Assembly: GCA_945901405.1 (NCBI GenBank)
Contig: CAMDLH010000004.1
Location: forward strand, 1-64,000
Length of the DNA: 64,000 nucleotides
Reading direction: 5' to 3'
DNA from: Bordetella parapertussis
Lineage (GTDB): Bacteria; Pseudomonadota; Gammaproteobacteria; Burkholderiales; SG8-41
This document shows, one piece after another, positions 29,685 through 39,021 of the stretch (the first letter of the stretch is position 1; every line of letters starts with the position of its first letter). A program made the translations under genes and the position numbers. Below the pieces are notes generated by a model. That model made no database searches, had not been told where the DNA came from, and saw only the letters and a program-made list of their open reading frames with translations.

Positions 29685-30914
29685 TCAGACAACCTTGCCC
29701 AAATTGAAGATCGGCAGATACATGGCGATAACCATGCCGCCAATCAGCGTGCCAAGCACCACCATGATCATTGGCTCCATCAGGCTTGCCAGCGCCTCAA
29801 CGGCGTCATCAACCTCTGCTTCATAGAAGTCGGCCACCTTCGACAGCATGGCGTCGAGCGAGCCGGCCTCTTCGCCGATCATTACCATCTGAATCACCAT
29901 GTTGGAAAACGCCGTGGTGTTTTGCATGGCCATGGTCAGACTTGACCCGGTTGCGACTTCATTCTGGATTTTTTTCGTTGCCACGTAATACTCGTAGTTA
30001 CCCGCAGCACCCGCGACGGAATCCAACGCTTCGACCAGCGGCACGCCCGCGGCGAACATCGTGGAAAGCGTGCGCGTCCAGCGCGCGATGGATGACTTTC
30101 TCACCAGATCGCCGAATACCGGAATACGCAGCATGACGCGATCCATGATGATCTGCATTTTCTCGGAGCGCTTCCATGTATAAAAGAAAAACCAGCCGCC
30201 AAATCCGATGCCACCGAAAATTGCATACCAGTACTGCACGAACCAATTCGATATGGCCATGACCAGCAGTGTTGGTGCAGGAAGGTCCGCACCGAAGCTC
30301 TTGAAGACCTCCTTGAATGCCGGAATCACGAAAATCATGATGATCGCGGTAATAACGAATGCCACCACGATGATAGATAGCGGATAAAACAACGCGGACT
30401 TGATTTTGCTTTTGATAGCCTGAATTTTTTCTTTGTACGTCGCCAATCTATCAAGCAGGCTGTCCAGAATACCGGCGGCCTCGCCAGCGCCTACCAGATT
30501 GCAGAACAGCGCATCGAAGTAGAGCGGATGTTTTTCAAACGCCTGCTTGAGACTGGAGCCGGTCTCGACTTCAGTCTTAATGTTCATCAGCAAGCGCGCG
30601 ACCGCAGGATTGCTATGCCCTTTGCCGACAATATCAAACGACTGCAGCAGTGGCACGCCAGACTTCATCATGGTCGCCAACTGCCGCGTGAACAACGTGA
30701 TATCCTTGTCGGAAATGCTGCCGCCGCCGCCCATGCGCTGCTTTTTGATACTGTCGACCTTGATGCCCTGACGGCGCAACATGGCATTGACTTGCGCGTC
30801 GCCGACCGCGCGCATTTCTCCACGGATAATCTTGCCGGCTTTGTCCTTGCCGGTCCACATGAAGTTGAATTCTTTTACTGTCGGTTTTTTGGCTGCCGCA
30901 GCTGCTGTTGCCAT
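29685..30914 (-). CDS. pilC: Type IV pilus inner-membrane platform protein PilC
   Basis: T2SS-F family protein, 409 aa, organising the pilus assembly platform. It has two homologous cytoplasmic domains (about 70-190 and 275-395) and membrane segments near 172-192, 217-240 and 378-400. Typical segments are FTRQLATMMKSGVPLLQSF and WTRTLSTMFAAGVPLVEAL. AAAAAGGGGG-type purines precede the ATG. pilD follows 77 bases later. The assembly ATPase gene pilB, normally just upstream, is absent from this window. Confidence 0.94.
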   Translation of the reverse strand: MATAAAAAKKPTVKEFNFMWTGKDKAGKIIRGEMRAVGDAQVNAMLRRQGIKVDSIKKQRMGGGGSISDKDITLFTRQLATMMKSGVPLLQSFDIVGKGHSNPAVARLLMNIKTEVETGSSLKQAFEKHPLYFDALFCNLVGAGEAAGILDSLLDRLATYKEKIQAIKSKIKSALFYPLSIIVVAFVITAIIMIFVIPAFKEVFKSFGADLPAPTLLVMAISNWFVQYWYAIFGGIGFGGWFFFYTWKRSEKMQIIMDRVMLRIPVFGDLVRKSSIARWTRTLSTMFAAGVPLVEALDSVAGAAGNYEYYVATKKIQNEVATGSSLTMAMQNTTAFSNMVIQMVMIGEEAGSLDAMLSKVADFYEAEVDDAVEALASLMEPMIMVVLGTLIGGMVIAMYLPIFNLGKVV

Positions 30915-31012
30915 GGGATGCCCCCTTTTTCTCTAATTTAACCAATAACTTAGGTTAACTTCTTGACGGGAATAATGCACTGGTTCAAGGCCTTTGTAAA
31001 GACCAAATCCGC

Positions 31013-32338
31013 TTACGTTGCCTCGGTGTGGGTATGGGCTGCGGGATGCGCCACAAGCGGCGCGGCGCGCACGACCTTGATCACCCGGTCCTGAGTCTGC
31101 AATATCTCCAACGCCTGCTCGCCAATTTTAACGCTGGTATTGGGTTCCGGGATGTCGCGCAGGTGCTCGACGATCAGGCCGTTGAGGGTCTTGGGGCCGT
31201 CAAGCGGAAAATCGAATCCCAGCTTGCGGTTCAAGTCGCGCAGCAAGGTGGCACCCTCGATCAGGTAGCTGCCGTCGGCCTGTTTTGTATACCCGCCCGA
31301 ACGCAGGGGCGAGTGGGTGGTGAACTCGCCTATGATCTCTTCGAGAATATCCTCCAGTGTCACCAGCCCTTGCAACTCGCCGTATTCATCCACGATCAGG
31401 CAGATGCGGTCGCGCTGCTCCTGAAAATTCTGCAACTGCGTGAATAGCGGGGTGCCGGACGGCGCAAAAAATCCTGGACGGGTCAGTTCCATCAAACTTT
31501 TCCGGGTAAATTCATTCTTGTGGATTTGGCTCAGCGCGTGACGTACGCGCACCGTGCCGATGATTTCGTCAAAGCGCCCGCGATAGACCACGAGCCGACG
31601 GTGATACGCGGTGGTAATTTGCTCGACGAGCTTGTCGAGCGGCGCGTCGATGTCGATGGCCTCGATTTGATGCCGCGGCACCATCACGTCGTTCACGGTG
31701 ATTTCCTCCAGGTCGAACAGATTGAGCAGTATCGACATGTGCTTCTTCGGCAGAAAGTTCGATGACTCCAGTACGATGGTGCGCAATTCCTCTGCCGACA
31801 ACGGTTGCGGTCCGGAATCCTGCGACTCAATACGCAGCAATTTCAAAAGCGGTTTCAGAATGGCGTCGGTGGACGCCGACAGCAGATGCACAAAGGGCGC
31901 GGAAATGATCGCAAGCCCGCGCATCGGCCACGCCACCAGGCGCGCGATGCGCTCCGCGTTATGCTGCCCCAGCCGCTTGGGGACGATCTCGCCCGCGACT
32001 ATAGACACATAAGTTATGCCGATCACGACCAGCGCGGTCGCGGCAATCGCGGACGGTTTTTGTTCCATGCCGAGCGATCTTAACCAGGCGGCGAGCGGAT
32101 CGGCGAGCACCGCTTCGCCAAAAATGCCGCTCAGCAGCCCTATGGACGTGATGCCGATTTGCACGGTGGACAAAAATCTCGTCGGCTGCTCACTCAGTCT
32201 GATGGCTGCCGCCGCGAGTTTGTCGCCGTTGTTCGCCAGTGCCGCGAGCCGCGGCCTGCGCGCGGTGAGCAGCGCCACTTCCGACATGGCAAACACGCCA
32301 TTGAGCAAAATGAGAGATACCAGAATGAGAATTTCCAT
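31013..32338 (-). CDS. CNNM/CorC (HlyC) family membrane protein with CBS domains
   Basis: Putative divalent-cation (Mg/Co) transporter of the DUF21-CBS-CorC family, 441 aa. A DUF21 membrane domain (about 1-185, four helices) is followed by two CBS domains (about 205-325) and a CorC/HlyC C-terminal domain (about 340-425). It starts with ATG 32338 after a good GGAGCAAG site. It lies between pilC and the CcsA-like gene. The haemolysin label sometimes given to relatives is not supported functionally. Confidence 0.85.
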   Translation of the reverse strand: MEILILVSLILLNGVFAMSEVALLTARRPRLAALANNGDKLAAAAIRLSEQPTRFLSTVQIGITSIGLLSGIFGEAVLADPLAAWLRSLGMEQKPSAIAATALVVIGITYVSIVAGEIVPKRLGQHNAERIARLVAWPMRGLAIISAPFVHLLSASTDAILKPLLKLLRIESQDSGPQPLSAEELRTIVLESSNFLPKKHMSILLNLFDLEEITVNDVMVPRHQIEAIDIDAPLDKLVEQITTAYHRRLVVYRGRFDEIIGTVRVRHALSQIHKNEFTRKSLMELTRPGFFAPSGTPLFTQLQNFQEQRDRICLIVDEYGELQGLVTLEDILEEIIGEFTTHSPLRSGGYTKQADGSYLIEGATLLRDLNRKLGFDFPLDGPKTLNGLIVEHLRDIPEPNTSVKIGEQALEILQTQDRVIKVVRAAPLVAHPAAHTHTEAT

Positions 32339-32393
32339 CTTTCTTGCTCCGTCTTGGGGTGCTGCGTGCGCGGGCGCGCGCGGCGCCCGCGGT

Positions 32394-33209
32394 TCAGGTA
32401 CGACCGAGGATCACTTCAACCACGAACCGGCTGCCGATATAGGCCAGTACAAGCATCAGAAATCCGGCGAGCGTCCAGCGCATCGCAACGCGTCCGCGCC
32501 AGCCGTAGCCATGGCGGCCGGCGAGCAGCGCGCCGAAAATGAGCCACGACAACACGCCGAACACGGTCTTGTGATTAAAACGCGCGGCCTTGCCGAACAA
32601 CTCTTCGGAAAACACGATGCCGCTGGCGAGCGTGAGCGTCAGCAGCACGAACCCCGCGAGGATGATGCGAAACAGCAAGGTCTCCATCGTCAGCAGCGGC
32701 GGCATTTTTTGCAGCGCCGAGGGAATTGCTCCGGTATGCAAGCGGCGTTCGATGATGGCCATCAGCAGCACGTGTAGCGAGGCAATGGTGAACAGGCTGT
32801 AAGCCATCAACGACACGACGATGTGCGCGCGAAAAGCAAAGAGTTCCGTGTTCGGCAGCGACTTGGCCGCGGGCAGAAGTGCGGGCATCAGCACCGCCGC
32901 GGCGGCCACCGGCATCACCAGCATTGGCAATCCGTCGAGCCGCTGAAAAATTCCGCCGCTCCAGTAAATCAACACAGTGAGCCATAAAATCGCGGACAGC
33001 GCGTTGCCCACGCCCAGACGCAAGCCGTCCGCCGCGAACATGCTTTGCGACAACAGGAACGCGTGCAGCGCAAGCGGCACAAGCGCCAGCATGTGTTCCC
33101 ACGCAGAGGTGTCATGCGCGGCGGATTCGGCCGACCAATGGCGGCGCCAGAACAAAATCGCAAGCGCAACGTAAAGAATTGCGGTCAGCAGATACGGTAG
33201 AATCGTCAC
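32394..33209 (-). CDS. CcsA/YpjD-type cytochrome c assembly-like membrane protein
   Basis: Polytopic membrane protein, 271 aa, with about eight helices and the cytochrome C assembly (CcsA/CcmC-like) fold. RAHIVVSLMAYSLFTIASLHVLL and FNHKTVFGVLSWLIF contain likely haem-facing histidines. Orthologues named YpjD are encoded next to, and divergent from, ffh, as here. The E. coli relative is not essential for cytochrome c, so a haem-handling role is inferred only. It starts with GTG 33209. Confidence 0.8.
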   Translation of the reverse strand: MTILPYLLTAILYVALAILFWRRHWSAESAAHDTSAWEHMLALVPLALHAFLLSQSMFAADGLRLGVGNALSAILWLTVLIYWSGGIFQRLDGLPMLVMPVAAAAVLMPALLPAAKSLPNTELFAFRAHIVVSLMAYSLFTIASLHVLLMAIIERRLHTGAIPSALQKMPPLLTMETLLFRIILAGFVLLTLTLASGIVFSEELFGKAARFNHKTVFGVLSWLIFGALLAGRHGYGWRGRVAMRWTLAGFLMLVLAYIGSRFVVEVILGRT

Positions 33210-33258
33210 GGTGTAATGAGTCTACACCAATCCAAACTTAACAATCTCCAGGTCTCCC

Positions 33259-34608
33259 ATGTTTGACAATCTGACCAATCGGCTGTCCAAGGTGTTGAAA
33301 ACGCTGCGCGGCGAAGCGCGGCTCACCGAGGACAACATCGGCGAAGCGCTGCGCGAGGTGCGCGTTGCGTTGCTAGAAGCCGATGTCGCGCTGCCGGTGG
33401 TGCGCGACTTCATCGCGCGCGTTCGCGAGAAGGCCATGGGCCAGGAGGTTATGGGCAGCCTGACCCCGGGGCAGGCGGTGGTGGGCGTGGTGCACCGCGA
33501 ACTCATCGCGCTGATGGGCGAGAAGAACGACGAACTTAATCTCTCCACACAGCCCCCGGCGGTCATCCTGATGGCGGGCTTGCAGGGTTCGGGTAAAACC
33601 ACCACCAGCGGCAAGCTCGCGCTGTGGCTCAAGGAACGCAACAACAAAAAGGTATTGGTCGCAAGTTGCGACATTTACCGCCCTGCCGCTATCGAGCAGT
33701 TGAAAACCGTTGCGGGCCAGGTCGATGCCGAGTTTTTCCCGTCGTCGCCGGATCAAAAACCGGTCGATATCGCACGCGCGGCGCTTGACTACGCGCGCCG
33801 GCACTACAAGGATGTATTGATCGTCGATACCGCCGGCCGGCTCGCCATCGACGAGCAGATGATGGCCGAGATTCGCGAACTGCATGCGGCGCTGAATCCG
33901 GTTGAAACACTGTTCGTGGTCGATTCGATGCAGGGCCAGGACGCGGTGAATGTGGCCAAAGCTTTCTCCGAAGCGTTGCCGCTGACCGGCATCGTGCTCA
34001 CCAAGCTCGATGGCGACGCGCGCGGCGGCGCGGCGTTGTCGGTGCGCCATGTCACCGGCAAGCCGATAAAGTTTGCCGGCGTGGGCGAAAAGCTCACGGG
34101 TCTCGAGGCGTTTTACCCGGATCGCATGGCCTCGCGCATACTCGGCATGGGCGATGTGTTGTCGCTGATCGAGGACGTGCAGAAAGGCGTCGATCGCGGT
34201 GAAGCCGAACGCCTGGCGAAAAAAGTAAAGTCGGGCAAGGGTTTTGACCTTGAGGATTTCAAGCAGCAGATGGGGCAAATGCAAAAAATGGGCGGCATGT
34301 CCGCCATCATGGACAAACTGCCGGGCAATCTCGCCAATGCGGTGCAGGGCGCGCCGCAGATTGATGACAACACGATTCGCCGCAAGTCGGGCATCATCAA
34401 TTCGATGACGCCGCGCGAGCGTACTCATCCCGAGCTGATCAAGGCTTCGCGCAAGCGCCGGATTGCCACCGGCGCCGGCGTTACGGTGCAGGAGGTCAAC
34501 CGCCTGCTAAACGAGTTCGAGCAGATACAAAAAATGATGAAAATGATGGCCAAGGGCGGCATGGCCAAACTCATGCGCGGCTTGAAGGGACGAATACCGG
34601 GCTTGTAA
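33259..34608 (+). CDS. ffh: Signal recognition particle GTPase Ffh
   Basis: SRP54 homologue that binds signal sequences and 4.5S RNA, 449 aa. N domain is about 1-90. G domain has GLQGSGKTTTSGKLA (Lys113), DTAGRLAIDE and TKLDGDARGG. The methionine-rich M domain (about 300-449) contains MGQMQKMGGMSAIMDKLPG and KKMMKMMAKGGM-like segments. It is divergent from the CcsA-like gene with a 49-base gap. Confidence 0.97.
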   Translation: MFDNLTNRLSKVLKTLRGEARLTEDNIGEALREVRVALLEADVALPVVRDFIARVREKAMGQEVMGSLTPGQAVVGVVHRELIALMGEKNDELNLSTQPPAVILMAGLQGSGKTTTSGKLALWLKERNNKKVLVASCDIYRPAAIEQLKTVAGQVDAEFFPSSPDQKPVDIARAALDYARRHYKDVLIVDTAGRLAIDEQMMAEIRELHAALNPVETLFVVDSMQGQDAVNVAKAFSEALPLTGIVLTKLDGDARGGAALSVRHVTGKPIKFAGVGEKLTGLEAFYPDRMASRILGMGDVLSLIEDVQKGVDRGEAERLAKKVKSGKGFDLEDFKQQMGQMQKMGGMSAIMDKLPGNLANAVQGAPQIDDNTIRRKSGIINSMTPRERTHPELIKASRKRRIATGAGVTVQEVNRLLNEFEQIQKMMKMMAKGGMAKLMRGLKGRIPGL

Positions 34609-34620
34609 TCCCGGCGGCGG

Positions 34621-35472
34621 TTACTTCAAGCTGAATTTCTTCTCGCGGATAAACGCGCCGAAATCCGCGCGCTCCGGCACCGAGTAGTGCCGCGCCTTGT
34701 CTTCCGACCAGCCGTTGAACGCCACATCCGCATAAAGATTCGGATACCGCTGTTTGCGCAGCGGCATCAGCGCGTGGCGGCGTTGATCGTAGGCGTCGAT
34801 GTTTTCCTTCAGCTTCGATTCATCGTAACGATCGGCGTGCACGGTAATGTCGAGTTGCAGCCGCGGCGAGATGCGGCCCGCTTCGAGCGGATAACCCACG
34901 CACAATCCCGCGACCGGAAACACCGCGTCGGGCAATCCGATGATGCCGCTGGTCTCGCGCGGATGATTGCGCACAGCGCTGATGGGCACCGTGCCCAGTC
35001 CCGCCGCCTCGGCGGCGCGTATAAAAGTGGCGAGCACGATGCCGGCATCGACCGCCGCATTCATGAAATGATCGAGGTGATCGTTGACGAACGCCTTGCC
35101 GCGCCATTCGCCGATCTGGCGGATGCGCCGGTTGTTGCCGCAGAACACCAGAAACACCGGCGCGTTGTTGATCCATTGCATGTCGGGGATCAGGTCGGCT
35201 ATGGCCTTGATTTTGGCGCGGTCACCCACGTTAACGATGTCGGCCTGCTGCAAATCGGATTTTGATGGCGCCGACAACGCGCATGCGAACAACAGCTTGA
35301 GCAATGCCGGATCGACGGGCTGATTTGTCCACTTGCGCTGCGAGCGGTGTTCGAGCATGCGCGCGTGTTCGTCCGTGCCGCACGTGCCCACAGGGACGGG
35401 AATTCCCTCTCCGAAGCGTTCCAGCGAGGCTTTCTGGATGCGTTTTTCGTTGGATTCTGGAGCATTATTCAT
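34621..35472 (-). CDS. Nitroreductase-family FMN oxidoreductase
   Basis: Flavin reductase of the nitroreductase superfamily, 283 aa. LEHRSQRKWTNQPVDPALL is the FMN-binding start and ACALSAPSKSDLQQAD follows. DAGIVLATFIRAAEAAGLGTVPISAVRN and VAGLCVGYP are typical. The C-terminal extension resembles NADPH-dependent NfrA1-like enzymes. ATG 35472 follows AAGGAAAA. It converges with ffh, leaving 12 bases. The physiological substrate is unknown. Confidence 0.8.
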   Translation of the reverse strand: MNNAPESNEKRIQKASLERFGEGIPVPVGTCGTDEHARMLEHRSQRKWTNQPVDPALLKLLFACALSAPSKSDLQQADIVNVGDRAKIKAIADLIPDMQWINNAPVFLVFCGNNRRIRQIGEWRGKAFVNDHLDHFMNAAVDAGIVLATFIRAAEAAGLGTVPISAVRNHPRETSGIIGLPDAVFPVAGLCVGYPLEAGRISPRLQLDITVHADRYDESKLKENIDAYDQRRHALMPLRKQRYPNLYADVAFNGWSEDKARHYSVPERADFGAFIREKKFSLK

Positions 35473-35501
35473 GTGTTTTCCTTGAGGATACTATTTACAA
35501 A

Positions 35502-35523
35502 TGTCAATAAAAACAAATACTTA
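35502..35523 (+). repeat. AT-rich interspersed repeat upstream of rpsP
   Basis: TCAATAAAAACAAATACTTA at 35504-35523 is the best match to the consensus, with the exact core at 35513-35523. It lies in the 178-base gap between the divergent nitroreductase gene and rpsP. Confidence 0.85.
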
Positions 35524-35650
35524 GTTAATTGTTGGTGTTGTCAGCATTGTAATGCCGCCACGAACCACTCGCCAGGCTTTTACCTTGCACCGAGGGTGAA
35601 AAGTATCGTAACATCACGGGCTTTCCACGATTTCCAGATTAGGAATTCCA

Positions 35651-35932
35651 ATGGTAGTTATTCGATTGTCGCGTGGTGGTGCCAAGAAGCGCCCATTTTT
35701 TAATCTCGTGGTGGCGGATTCGCGCCGTGCCCGCGATGGCCGTTTTATCGAGCGTATCGGATTTTACGATCCCAAGGCGCCGGAAGGCCGTGAGACATTT
35801 CGCTTGAACAAAGAGCGTCTTGCACACTGGCAATCCAAGGGTGCGCAGCCGTCCAATACCGTGGCGCGGCTGGTCAAGCAATTTGGCAAGGCCGCTGCCG
35901 GGGCCGCTGTTGAAGCAACAGCCGCAGCCTGA
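35651..35932 (+). CDS. rpsP: 30S ribosomal protein S16
   Basis: Small-subunit assembly protein, 93 aa. [25 protein letters not shown] is the canonical N-terminus and RIGFYDP follows. The C-terminus is alanine-rich. It heads the rpsP-rimM-trmD-rplS operon. Confidence 0.98.
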   Translation: MVVIRLSRGGAKKRPFFNLVVADSRRARDGRFIERIGFYDPKAPEGRETFRLNKERLAHWQSKGAQPSNTVARLVKQFGKAAAGAAVEATAAA

Positions 35933-35939
35933 GGATTTA

Positions 35940-36449
35940 GTGGAAATGGGGCGCATCAGCGCTCCGTTTGGAGTTAAAGGCTGGGTCAAGATACAGCCGT
36001 TCACCGAGGCTGCGGATGGATTGAAGCGCTACCAAACCTGGTGGCTGGGTAGCGCGGACGGCTGGCGGGAATATACGGTCGAAGGCATTCAGCCGCAAGC
36101 CGCTGGATTGTCGGCCAAGCTCGCGGGTTGTGATGATCGTGATGTGGCGGAGAGTTTCAAGGGCCGCGTGGTGGCAGTGCCGAGGGGAGCGTTCCCTCGC
36201 GAAAAGGACGGCGAATTTTACTGGTCCGATCTGATCGGGCTGAGAGTCAGGAATTGCGAAGGGCTGGATTTCGGTGTCGTTGAAGCGATGCTAGAAACCG
36301 GCGCCAACGATGTGCTGGTGGTGCGGACGGGTAGCCAGGGCGAGAGCGAAAAAACAACGGAAAGATTGATCCCGTTTATCGCCTCGGTCGTGAAAAAGGT
36401 TGATCCAGACGCCGGCGAGATTGAAGTGGATTGGGGCGCTGATTTTTAG
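35940..36449 (+). CDS. rimM: 16S rRNA processing protein RimM
   Basis: Assembly factor for the 30S head that binds S19, 169 aa from GTG 35940. N-terminal RimM domain: MGRISAPFGVKGWVKIQPF. C-terminal PRC-barrel: EFYWSDLIGLRVRN and LIPFIASVVKKVD. GAGG (35931-35934) supports GTG 35940. A TTG at 35910 inside rpsP would add the segment [12 protein letters not shown], also seen in some relatives, so the start is uncertain. Confidence 0.93.
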   Translation: MEMGRISAPFGVKGWVKIQPFTEAADGLKRYQTWWLGSADGWREYTVEGIQPQAAGLSAKLAGCDDRDVAESFKGRVVAVPRGAFPREKDGEFYWSDLIGLRVRNCEGLDFGVVEAMLETGANDVLVVRTGSQGESEKTTERLIPFIASVVKKVDPDAGEIEVDWGADF

Positions 36450-36461
36450 TAGCGTGAGCTG

Positions 36462-37247
36462 ATGTTGCATTTTGATGTAGTCACGCTATTTCCGGAGATG
36501 TTCGACGCGATTACCGGGTCGGGCATCACGGGACGGGCGCTTGAACGACGTGCGTACCAGTTGTTGACGTGGAATCCGCGTGATTTCGCGGCCAACACGC
36601 ACCGCACGGTGGACGACAGGCCGTACGGCGGCGGTCCGGGCATGGTGATGATGGTTGATCCGCTTGAAAAAGCGATCAGCGCGGCGCGCCAGCGGCAGAT
36701 GAGTTCGGGCGTGCGTAAACCGCGGGTGATTTACCTGTCGCCGCAGGGTAAGCCGTACAAGCATGCGATGGCGATGGAATTGGCGGCGGAGCAGGGCATC
36801 GTGATGCTCGCCGGGCGTTACGAAGGTGTGGATGAACGATTGATCGCACGACAGGTGGATGACGAAATCTCGATTGGAGATTACGTGTTGTCGGGCGGTG
36901 AAGTGGCTGCGATGGTGGTGATGGACAGCGTGATCCGGCAATTGCCGGGCGTGCTGGGTGACGATGAGTCGGCGCGGCAGGAGTCATTCGTGCACGGCCT
37001 GCTCGATTGTCCGCACTACACGCGGCCCGAGGTTTACGAAGGTGTGGCGACACCGCTGGTGCTGATGTCGGGCAACCATGCGGACATCGCGAGATGGCGG
37101 TTAAAGCAGTCGCTGGGCAGAACGAACCAGCGCCGGCCGGATTTGCTGGCGGCACGCGGAGTGAATACGCAGGAACGCGCACTCCTCGACGAATATATTG
37201 CGGAAGCACAAGTACAGGCAGCACAAGCAAAAGGAGCAGGAAAATGA
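36462..37247 (+). CDS. trmD: tRNA (guanine(37)-N(1))-methyltransferase TrmD
   Basis: Trefoil-knot methyltransferase making m1G37 to prevent frameshifting, 261 aa. Knot motifs are [31 protein letters not shown] and [11 protein letters not shown]. The catalytic C-terminal domain includes [14 protein letters not shown]. It overlaps rplS by ATGA. Confidence 0.98.
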   Translation: MLHFDVVTLFPEMFDAITGSGITGRALERRAYQLLTWNPRDFAANTHRTVDDRPYGGGPGMVMMVDPLEKAISAARQRQMSSGVRKPRVIYLSPQGKPYKHAMAMELAAEQGIVMLAGRYEGVDERLIARQVDDEISIGDYVLSGGEVAAMVVMDSVIRQLPGVLGDDESARQESFVHGLLDCPHYTRPEVYEGVATPLVLMSGNHADIARWRLKQSLGRTNQRRPDLLAARGVNTQERALLDEYIAEAQVQAAQAKGAGK

Positions 37248-37672
37248 ATTTGATTCAGCAGATTGAAAAAGAAGAAATCGAACGCCTCGGAGCGAAAATT
37301 CCCGAGTTCGCGCCCGGCGACACCGTGATCGTCAGCGTGAAAGTGGTCGAGGGCGAGCGCAAGCGCGTGCAGGCATACGAAGGTGTTGTCATCGCCAAGC
37401 GCAGCCGCGGCCTGAACTCATCGTTCATGGTGCGCAAGATTTCCGCCGGCGAGGGCGTGGAGCGTACGTTCCAGACTTACTCGCCGTTGATCGCGAACAT
37501 CGAGGTCAAGCGCCGTGGCGACGTGGGCCGCGCCAAGCTCTATTACCTGCGTAAACTGACCGGCAAGGCCGCGCGTATCAAGGAAAAACTCGCGGTCAGG
37601 GGCGCCGCCACGATAGTCCCCGACATGCTGCCGGAAGCGCCGGCGGAAGCCGCCGCCGAAGCCGCGAAGTAA
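37244..37672 (+). CDS. rplS: 50S ribosomal protein L19
   Basis: Large-subunit protein at the 30S-50S interface, 142 aa. The body [23 protein letters not shown] and [13 protein letters not shown] is canonical. The alanine/glutamate-rich C-terminal extension is longer than in E. coli (115 aa), a feature seen in other Betaproteobacteria. ATG 37244 overlaps the trmD stop after AAGGAG. Confidence 0.97.
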   Translation: MNLIQQIEKEEIERLGAKIPEFAPGDTVIVSVKVVEGERKRVQAYEGVVIAKRSRGLNSSFMVRKISAGEGVERTFQTYSPLIANIEVKRRGDVGRAKLYYLRKLTGKAARIKEKLAVRGAATIVPDMLPEAPAEAAAEAAK

Positions 37673-37693
37673 GCAAGCTTCTCATGCGTTTTG

Positions 37694-37720
37694 AAAAAGG
37701 CGGCGGCGGCCGCCTTTTTT
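37694..37720. terminator. Rho-independent terminator, bidirectional
   Basis: AAAAAGGCGG (37694-37703) pairs with CCGCCTTTTT (37710-37719) around CGGCGG. The A-tract/T-tract symmetry suits both rplS (+) and the convergent gntR-type gene (-). Confidence 0.9.
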
Positions 37721-37729
37721 ATTGGGCGC

Positions 37730-38482
37730 TTATTGCGCAATATCGCCTTTCCAAAGGTCGCTCAGATACTCGTGCTCGCGCGTATCAACCCAGCTCACGC
37801 GGTATTCAACGGGCCGCTCGCTGTAGGTATACGCCACGCGCTTGATCACCAGCGCGGGCACGCCTGCCGGCAACCCAAGTGCCGCCGCAACAGCCGGTGG
37901 TGGAATCGCACTCGACAACCGTTCGCTGATGCGTATTACGTTGATGCTATGACGCGCCTGGTACAGCCCGTAGATCGTGCTTTCGCGCGCGCGATAGGTT
38001 GTTTCGTTTAACCCTGGAAACAACGCCGCCGGCACCACGATGTCGTCAAAGATTACCGGCCGCCCACCCAGCTTCAAAACATTTTGCATGCGCAAAGTCG
38101 GCGTGCCGCGGCCCACGCCTAGTTGTGCCGCTTCATCTGCCTCCGCGCGGCTCTTGCGAAACGCCAGCAACTCGTGTACCGGCAATTCCTTCGCGCCATC
38201 CTTGCGCGCGATATGGAAAAAATAAAACAGCGTGCGGTCTTCGGTATGCGCGGCCACAAAAGTGCCGCGCCCCTGCTGGCGCACGAGTATGTTGCCAGCC
38301 ACCAGCGCGTCCACCGCCTTGCGCAGCGTGCCGATGGAGACGCGAAACTGCCGCGCCAGTTCGGTTTCGCTGGGTATCGCCTCGCCCGGATGCCAGTCGC
38401 CGGCGGCAAGTTTGCGCGTGAGGGCAATCTGCACGCGGCGGTACTGCGGATGCGCGGTGGGGACAGTGGGTTCAGCGGCCAT
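37730..38482 (-). CDS. GntR/HutC-family transcriptional regulator
   Basis: DNA-binding repressor or activator with an effector-sensing UTRA domain, 250 aa. The winged helix is about residues 12-78 (GEAIPSETELARQFRVSIGTLRKAVDALVAGNILVRQQGRGTFV). The UTRA domain is about 95-240. It is divergent from the UxaA/SuyA-type small subunit at 38688 and is the natural candidate to control the sulfonate-like catabolic region. The 205-base divergent gap carries a short palindrome (38570-38585). Confidence 0.88.
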   Translation of the reverse strand: MAAEPTVPTAHPQYRRVQIALTRKLAAGDWHPGEAIPSETELARQFRVSIGTLRKAVDALVAGNILVRQQGRGTFVAAHTEDRTLFYFFHIARKDGAKELPVHELLAFRKSRAEADEAAQLGVGRGTPTLRMQNVLKLGGRPVIFDDIVVPAALFPGLNETTYRARESTIYGLYQARHSINVIRISERLSSAIPPPAVAAALGLPAGVPALVIKRVAYTYSERPVEYRVSWVDTREHEYLSDLWKGDIAQ

Positions 38483-38569
38483 TGGGGGGGAGGGGGGGCG
38501 ATTACGATTAACAAGATTGCGCAGGCTGGCGCGCGGCGGATTTTAACACCGCGCCGCAGCATTCATTTA

Positions 38570-38585
38570 AGTCATATGGTTGACT
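38570..38585. promoter_or_regulatory. Candidate GntR operator palindrome
   Basis: AGTCA (38570-38574) and TGACT (38581-38585) form a 5-base inverted repeat with a 6-base spacer in the intergenic region between the gntR-type gene and the UxaA-type operon. Size and symmetry fit a GntR-family site. A second inverted repeat, ATGCGG/CCGCAT (38625-38644), lies between it and the operon and could be a small hairpin in the leader. Confidence 0.4.
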
Positions 38586-38687
38586 CGTGGCGGGGCGGCG
38601 CGTAGCATTTTTAAACCCAGTTCGATGCGGGCGCTCGTCCGCATTTTCAGATTTACTTTCTGATTTCACGCTAGACAAGGAGTGCAC

Positions 38688-38969
38688 ATGATTCATTTTC
38701 TGGTTCACGACAAGAAAGACACCGTAGGCGTCGCCGTGGTCGAAGGCATCAAGGCCGGGCAGGAACTCACCGGCTGGCTGATGGAGGATGACTCCACCGT
38801 CACGGTGAAGGCGATCAACGATATTCCCATCGGCCACAAGGTCGCGACCAAGCCGGTGAAAAACGGCGATACGATCTGGAAATACGGCTTCGACATCGGC
38901 AAGGCCGTCGCCGACATCAAGGTGGGCGAGCACACCCACGTTCACAACGTTAAAACGAAACGCTGGTGA
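38688..38969 (+). CDS. UxaA-family SAF-domain subunit (SuyA-like)
   Basis: Small subunit, 93 aa, equivalent to the N-terminal SAF domain of altronate dehydratase UxaA. Separate small and large chains (about 8 and 42 kDa) are typical of (2R)-sulfolactate sulfo-lyase SuyAB, which splits sulfolactate into pyruvate and sulfite. The sequence has IHFLVHDKKDTVGVAVVEGI at the start and GEHTHVHNVKTKRW at the end. ATG 38688 follows AAGGAG. The substrate is inferred from architecture and the ComA/Ldh2 neighbours; a sugar acid is the alternative. Confidence 0.75.
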   Translation: MIHFLVHDKKDTVGVAVVEGIKAGQELTGWLMEDDSTVTVKAINDIPIGHKVATKPVKNGDTIWKYGFDIGKAVADIKVGEHTHVHNVKTKRW

Positions 38970-38979
38970 GTGACGGGTT

Positions 38980-39011
38980 TACCCTTCACACATACACCCT
39001 TCACCCTTCAC
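38980..39011 (+). repeat. Short direct repeats ACCCTTCAC between the two lyase subunits
   Basis: ACCCTTCAC occurs at 38981-38989 and 38996-39004, with CCCTTCAC again at 39004-39011. It fills the 52-base gap between the small and large lyase subunit genes and may lie in the transcript. Confidence 0.6.
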
Positions 39012-39021
39012 GAGGTAAATC

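Noticed and set aside
35585-35613. rpsP promoter TTGCAC ... GTAACA
   Set aside because: The -10 element is poor and no alternative stands out; not strong enough to annotate.
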